In this document: positions 59,260 through 64,000 of the stretch, piece after piece | How the letters are laid out: the number at the start of each line of letters is the position of its first letter | Numbering within the stretch: the stretch's first letter is position 1 | DNA from: Siphonodentalium dalli | Lineage: Eukaryota; Mollusca; Scaphopoda; Gadilida; Siphonodentaliidae | Direction: 5' to 3' | Assembly: GCA_032622095.1 (NCBI GenBank) | Contig: CP136069.1 | Location: 13,562,450 to 13,626,449 of the forward strand | Length of the DNA: 64,000 bases | Made by a program: the position numbers and the translations under genes | The notes under the pieces: model-generated | Seen by the model: only the letters and a program-made list of their open reading frames with translations | What the model was told of the DNA's origin: nothing | The model's database searches: none

Positions 59260-59990
59260 TTTAAAACACATGGAGGGTCAAATATGAAATTTACACTTTT
59301 CCTGACAAAATTATGGCTTACAATCTAGTATGAGATGCCTTTGTTGTCATAACTCACAGTCATCAGAGATCAGTACCGGGTAAGTGTCTTTTGATGCAAT
59401 TTTATCACATTTGATGAGTTCCAACATGAAATATACACTTCCCCCTGGCAAGAATGTTGCATAAAATTGCAAAATTGAGTCAATTTATGCTCTAGGTTAA
59501 TTTCTAGGGACACCACTCCCATGTCCCTTAATTCATTGTTTACCACAGATGAAGGGTCAGATATCCAATTCACACTCCTCCTGACCAGATTATGGACTAC
59601 AATGACACTATCAGATGCCTTTATGACCATAGTTGAAAGCCACGAGGGCTCATCAAGTGATTATTGATCAATGTTTATCACATTTCATCAGATCCAGCAA
59701 GAAATGTACAATTTCCCGGCAACAATGTTGCCTAAATTGGCAAAACTGACTCCATTTATGACATTCCTTCATATCTGAGGGTACCATGGGCTGTAATTTC
59801 ATTGATTGCTACCACACATAAAGGGTCAAAAATGAAATACACATTTCTCCTGACCAAATTATGGGGTACAATGGCACTATGAAATGACTTTATGTTCATA
59901 ACTCAAAGATATGAGGGCTCAGGAAGTGTCTTTACATCTATTTTTATCATATTTCATGAGTTCAAGGATGAAATATTCACCTTCACATTC
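59260..59990 (-). repeat. Three tandem ~300-bp units (P2 right)
   Basis: Units at about 59260-59400 (partial), 59400-59690 and 59690-59990 are degenerate copies of the unit at 58770-59085. Only the last is its close mirror. The landmark CTGACCAAATTATGG or a variant recurs at 59305, 59582 and 59850. Confidence 0.72.
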
Positions 59991-60361
59991 ACACATTAGA
60001 CCGAATGGATTCGCACAAAGCTTTCCTTTATTATATTAGACTTCGATAGAAATGATATATGTTTTTCTCAAATTATAAGTTTTTGGTCCAAATTTCATTT
60101 AAATACTTAATTGTTGCTTCCAACTGTATTTCAAATAGACGAAATATTTCCATTTTATTTAAAACAGACGGAATATTTACAATGCTTACCAAGTAACTAC
60201 ATTGTTCTTCGATATTCTTTCTAAAAACATTCATTCAATATGCCGAATAGGTTCGTATTAAGCCATCGTTTTTATAGGACTACGATACAAATGATACATT
60301 TTTATCTCAAAATGCGAGTTTTTGTCCCAACTCTCATTGAAAAATTAATTTTCTGCCAACG

Positions 60362-61640
60362 TTATTGAAAATAGACGGAATAATTCAAATGTTTATCAAG
60401 AAATCGCTTTGGTTCTTCGATATTCGTTGTTAGATTATGGTTTTCTAACGTTTTATGAAGAGTAGTACTCATAATTATATATTCCTCTTTTTTTTCTGTC
60501 AGTGTAAAGAGGCAACTAAAACATGCTGCATATGCATATCTTGAAGAGTGCTTATATACTTTAACATTAAAGTATACATCATAACCCACATATTTGAACA
60601 CATTACCTTCGTGCATATAATGGCAGATTGATAAGACATACCGGACCACCATAGAGCTTATATCGTATGTGTAACTGAATAGTTAACTATAGTAGAGGGC
60701 TTTTTACTTGATTTAACAGTGAAAAGGGCACTTAATATACGTCCTAACACACTTATATGTATTGGATTTGCTTTAAGAAACACGGACATATACATAAATC
60801 AGATACGCATACTTAGAACACATTCACTTCGTGTATATTCTGAAGTATATATACCACGTATATAGTCCACAATGACATAGACCTGCGTGTGGAAACTCAA
60901 TTTAACTATAGATTAAAGAACGTTTATACGTGATTTACCTGTGAAAATGGCAATTGTTATACATCATATCACATAGAGGTACCGTACTTCTTTAAGAATA
61001 TGGACAGTTATAGGCACAATCATAACAACAATGGAGACCAGCGTTCTTACACAGAAATCAGTAATGTATGCACTAAAATGGTAACAACAATGAAATTATA
61101 CACTGTGTGAACTGCCATAGACATCAGAACTGTTAAGAATTTATGAGTTGTCTCGCTTGTTTAGTTGCGATACATGATGCAATAATTTTAGTTACCAATA
61201 ATAAAACAGTATTGACGCTATATTTTCTCCATATACCGACGGGTTTAGACTATAATTCTACTAATAATGCTATTAAACGAACGACGATTAAGAGAAATGA
61301 ACTATGAATGCATATATGAAGTAAATATATATACATGCGTCCACATAGCAGGCCTTTTCGAGACCAATGTTTGATACCCCCCTTATATAATAGAGCGTTT
61401 TGAGAAGAATATGTGAAATTAATATACACATGTGTTCACATAGTAGGTCTTTCGTAACATGAAACTGTCTCGTGGTACATGCTATGTTTCCTCTATACAA
61501 CAGACTAAATTTATAAGATGTACAATACATATAATTGGTGAAAAGAATACATGAAGTAAGTATTTATGCATTTGTCTACATCAGCTGGGCTCTTTATTGT
61601 CTCCATGTAATGGGGATTTTAGACTAAATTTCTTCCAACA
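60362..61640 (-). repeat. A, B and C repeat units (P2 right arm)
   Basis: Mirror of 56640-57910, with unit A near 61560-61625 and unit B near 61205-61260. Confidence 0.72.
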
Positions 61641-61854
61641 TACAGGAAGATTTTATTTTCAAGCATCCATTCACGGTATGGGTAAGTGGACCGACATCTA
61701 GTGGGAAGACGTACTTCGTGAAAACCTTGATACAAAAGTCTGCCTCGAAAATATCACCCACACCTGACAGAATAAAATGGTTTTATAAATGTTGGCAGCC
61801 CCTATATGATGACATAAAGTATACTGTCACCCCTCAGGTCAACTTTATACGGGG

Positions 61855-61925
61855 TTTGAAATTTTTGAAGTTTTTGAAATTTTTTTAATTTTGAGATTTT
61901 TGAAGTTTTCAATGCGAGTGTCACT
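61855..61925. repeat. (AAATTTTTG)n minisatellite (P2 right arm)
   Basis: Mirror of 56346-56425 with a contracted and partly altered unit order. Confidence 0.7.
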
Positions 61926-62477
61926 TTAACATTATCCCACAGTGTGTGCCATATGTCACTTTAATATTCATCCATAGTGAGTGCCTTGTGTCACTTTAAT
62001 AATAATCCCCACTGGAAGCCTAGTGTCCCTTTAACATTCAAGACTGAAGCTACCCCACCGAGATCATCATATGATATACATGTAGATAATACACCATTCA
62101 TATGAAGAAGGCGGGAGTTAACCAGTGGTGGGTCATGTCCGGACATGCCCAACCGGCATACAAATATACCATGATGCAAAATAATGTGTAGGATGGGACC
62201 AAGCAGGTGGGTACTGCGTGGAATATATGTCATATACTTCCGTGACGCAATAATATGTCTAGGATGGGGGCCATCGGAGATAGGCTATTTTGAAATATCT
62301 ATGACGTCACAGCCGCATGGGAAATGGACAAAATGTGACTTATCTAGAGTTCTAGAAATCGGATCTTGACGCGGTTTTCACCTTATAAGAAGGTTCGACG
62401 TCGCCGTCAATACAAAACAATAAAATAAATAAAAATAGAGATCTTTCGCTAATTCACAAAAAAAATAAACAAGAATA

Positions 62478-62785
62478 ATCGTCACACACACACACACCCT
62501 TGTTTGTATTACATACGTTGTGGGGACATTTCTTTAGAAATTCAAACAATACCGTAGTTGTGAGGACCTCGTTATTTCGTAAATATATCCAAACTCGGAG
62601 GGTACCTTTAACGAAATAACGGCAATCTTTGTAACGCATGCGTAGTATCATTTCCGCCTAGTGCGGACGAAAAAATATCAAAAATTTCAAAAAATACAAA
62701 TTTCCGTCGCCATAAGGGAAAAAATTGTTAACATTGTGAGGACATTGTTTTACTATATGAATGTCCTCACATAGTTGGGTTGACA
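62478..62785. repeat. Right-arm-only insertion with GTGAGGACAT/ATGTCCTCAC words
   Basis: Between sequences that are adjacent in the left arm (near 55785) lies about 300 bp containing (CA)n, GTTGTGGGGACATTTC, a short palindrome near 62730-62775 (TGTGAGGACAT and ATGTCCTCACA) and TGACACACTCACACCC. It is a post-duplication insertion or expansion. Confidence 0.6.
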
Positions 62786-62859
62786 CACTCACACCCAACC
62801 CTCAACGTGGGTATATGATGATCCGAAAGAATTGAGAATAACATAATATAAGTTATTAT

Positions 62860-62865
62860 TTTATT
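62860..62865 (-). terminator. Polyadenylation signal of the PC4-like gene (right arm)
   Basis: TTTATT on the plus strand (AATAAA on the minus) lies 37 bp beyond the stop codon and is conserved in the left arm at 55697-55702. Confidence 0.55.
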
Positions 62866-62901
62866 TACGATGAAAATAAGTATTCCACACAGAGTCAAAG
62901 T

Positions 62902-63414
62902 TCAATAAACACGTTGAGTGTAAAATCCATAACCTCCAGGATCGCATTCTGTACACGCTAACGCTTCCATCTGTCCATCGTGCGTTAAATAACAAGCTTT
63001 CACATTCTCTAATTCAGGTAAAACATGATTAACGGCGTCAATGTGTTGAAACAATACATCAAATTCCTGTTGGTTAATCGTACAGCCTTTCTTCGTTGGG
63101 TGCAAATGTTCAGAGTCCTTCGGGGTGAAATACTGGCGTAACTGTAATACACCATTATTGTGGTCTAAAACCGCATGTAGAATGTGTCCCAGATGCACTT
63201 TATCCATAGGACTCCTGGGTACTAAATGTTCACCGATGGTCTTTATATTTTCAGTCAGACATTGCCATCTAGGTAAGCTCATACGAGCCCCGAATGTCGT
63301 AGGGATTTTGCATTCTTTCCAAATTCGTAAGTCAACGTATTTCCGGTCCTCATGTTCACCGACTGTGAGAAATCGGTCCCTCCCTAAATTTTTGACGAGA
63401 ATCTTAGAATCCAT
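62902..63414 (-). CDS. Tandem PC4-like (p15 coactivator) ssDNA-binding protein, intact copy
   Basis: A 170-residue frame starts at the ATG 63412-63414. Residues about 5-60 fit one PC4 domain: LGRDRFLTVGEHEDRKYVDL aligns with the family beta strands and FGARMSLPRWQCLTENI with the K/R-G-x-SL-x-xxW strand and helix. Residues about 84-145 fit a second: NNGVLQLRQYF, then PTKKGCTINQQEFDVLFQHI. PC4 proteins bind single-stranded or melted DNA as dimers and act in transcription, replication and repair; two repeats in one chain could mimic the dimer. A short tail with paired Cys (CTEC) follows. A TATA box lies upstream at 63469-63476 and AATAAA downstream, so it looks like an unspliced, compact gene. 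The domain call is from motif recognition. Confidence 0.72.
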   Translation of the reverse strand: MDSKILVKNLGRDRFLTVGEHEDRKYVDLRIWKECKIPTTFGARMSLPRWQCLTENIKTIGEHLVPRSPMDKVHLGHILHAVLDHNNGVLQLRQYFTPKDSEHLHPTKKGCTINQQEFDVLFQHIDAVNHVLPELENVKACYLTHDGQMEALACTECDPGGYGFYTQRVY

Positions 63415-63468
63415 GATCTGTCTCTATTTTCATTGAGCCATTTATGATATCACATCAAGTAACGACAG

Positions 63469-63476
63469 TTTATATA
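63469..63476 (-). promoter_or_regulatory. TATA box of the intact PC4-like gene
   Basis: TATATAAA on the minus strand, 55 bp upstream of the start codon and conserved with the left arm. Confidence 0.6.
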
Positions 63477-63587
63477 CCTGCGGGGGTCGACGAAAAGCTA
63501 TATATATATAGCAAACATGTCCGTACGTATATTATATATATATAGAGGGGGGATGAGTCCGAACATGTTATAAATATAGCGAATCGA

Positions 63588-64000
63588 CCGGCCGGCAGAA
63601 AGCCGCGGTCATGTAAGGACACGTTTTAATCGATAATTTATAGTCACATATGAGAACCATCAAACACACTAGACCCATATGTCAGAACCATGAGAACCAT
63701 TATGAGAACCACACTCATCACTCATGCCTATACCCAAACAAACACCATGGCGACAGCAAAACACTACGAAGCTTCTTCCCACATGGACACTGCTGTCATC
63801 CATGGGTAATTTCTGATCCCACATTGAGACCAAATTTCAGCAGGGATCCCGTGGTTTCTGAGAAAATTATATTACAATTATGTACGGATGACGGACGAAG
63901 AGCGATTGGTTTAGTTTCCACACATATATGTACCAACACGTTTTGAGGCTGATATAGATGAAGTGTCTCTTTTATTAATGTTACGATGTGAAGTTGGCTA
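63588..64000. repeat. P2 right outer segment, continuing out of the window
   Basis: After a short GC-rich switch (63588-63610), about 63650-63775 mirrors 54428-54560. About 63820-64000 matches P1 right-arm sequence (48410-48575; GTGGTTTCTGAGAAAATTA, CACGTTTTGAGGCTGATATA) in the same orientation. P2 therefore extends beyond the window, or joins another P1-like unit. Confidence 0.7.

Larger units (their letters stand above)
59170..63587. repeat. P2 palindrome, right arm (~4.4 kb)
   Basis: Reverse complement of 54976-59134, longer because of two extra ~300-bp units near the centre (about 59260-59690) and a private insertion at 62478-62785. It lacks the mirror of about 58280-58770. Confidence 0.88.

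Noticed and set aside
28965-64000. Integrated herpesvirus-like genome, suggested by paired inverted segments
   Set aside because: No herpesvirus-type capsid, terminase, polymerase or helicase frames are seen and coding density is very low; inverted arms alone do not support it.

Overview
The window looks like repeat-rich genomic DNA from a marine invertebrate, most likely a mollusc and probably a gastropod. It is AT-rich, has almost no long open reading frames, and is packed with nested DNA transposons, foldback elements and degenerate satellites. It holds one tRNA-derived SINE with a (TCAA)n tail, a first exon encoding a secreted PAN/apple-type protein, and a decayed copy of a Cys-rich invertebrate multigene protein. 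Species cannot be fixed from sequence alone.

Layout. 1-10.8 kb: mostly non-coding, with a 46-bp tandem repeat, a MITE-like element, the SINE and small repeat clusters. 10.8-11.1 kb: the PAN-type exon with a splice donor. 11.2-14.3 kb: a 3.1-kb foldback element. 15.7-24.4 kb: a degenerate ~125-bp satellite array broken up by a nested tower of insertions: a TIR element carrying a 929-bp hAT-type element with an 8-bp duplication; a second foldback copy carrying a 1,290-bp palindromic hAT-type element with a perfect 8-bp duplication; and a G-tract-bounded element. 26-28.6 kb: the decayed Cys-rich gene on the minus strand.

28,965-54,427 is a giant near-perfect palindrome (P1): two ~12.1-kb arms around a 1.33-kb purine-skewed spacer. 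Each arm carries a tyrosine recombinase related to the DUF3504/ZMYM-KIAA1958/Crypton group (broken differently in the two arms) and, divergently, a two-repeat TATA-binding-protein (TBP)-like gene split by a shared frameshift. Long arrays of hairpin-bearing repeat units follow. 54.4-64 kb is most of a second palindrome (P2), with arms of about 4.2 and 4.4 kb around a perfect 37-bp stem and a G-rich 35-nt loop. Its arms carry a protein of two tandem PC4-like (ssDNA-binding coactivator) domains, intact in the right arm and frameshifted in the left. P1 and P2 share repeat families and a 15-bp motif beside both centres.

Reading of the whole. A tyrosine recombinase, a TBP-like protein and a PC4-like protein, in palindromic DNA with a conserved motif at the inversion centres, suggest a large mobile or virus-like DNA element with its own transcription factors. 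It may have replicated through head-to-head or hairpin-ended forms and then been trapped in the genome. The domain calls rest on motif recognition by eye; the replication model is inference. I saw no capsid, polymerase or helicase gene.
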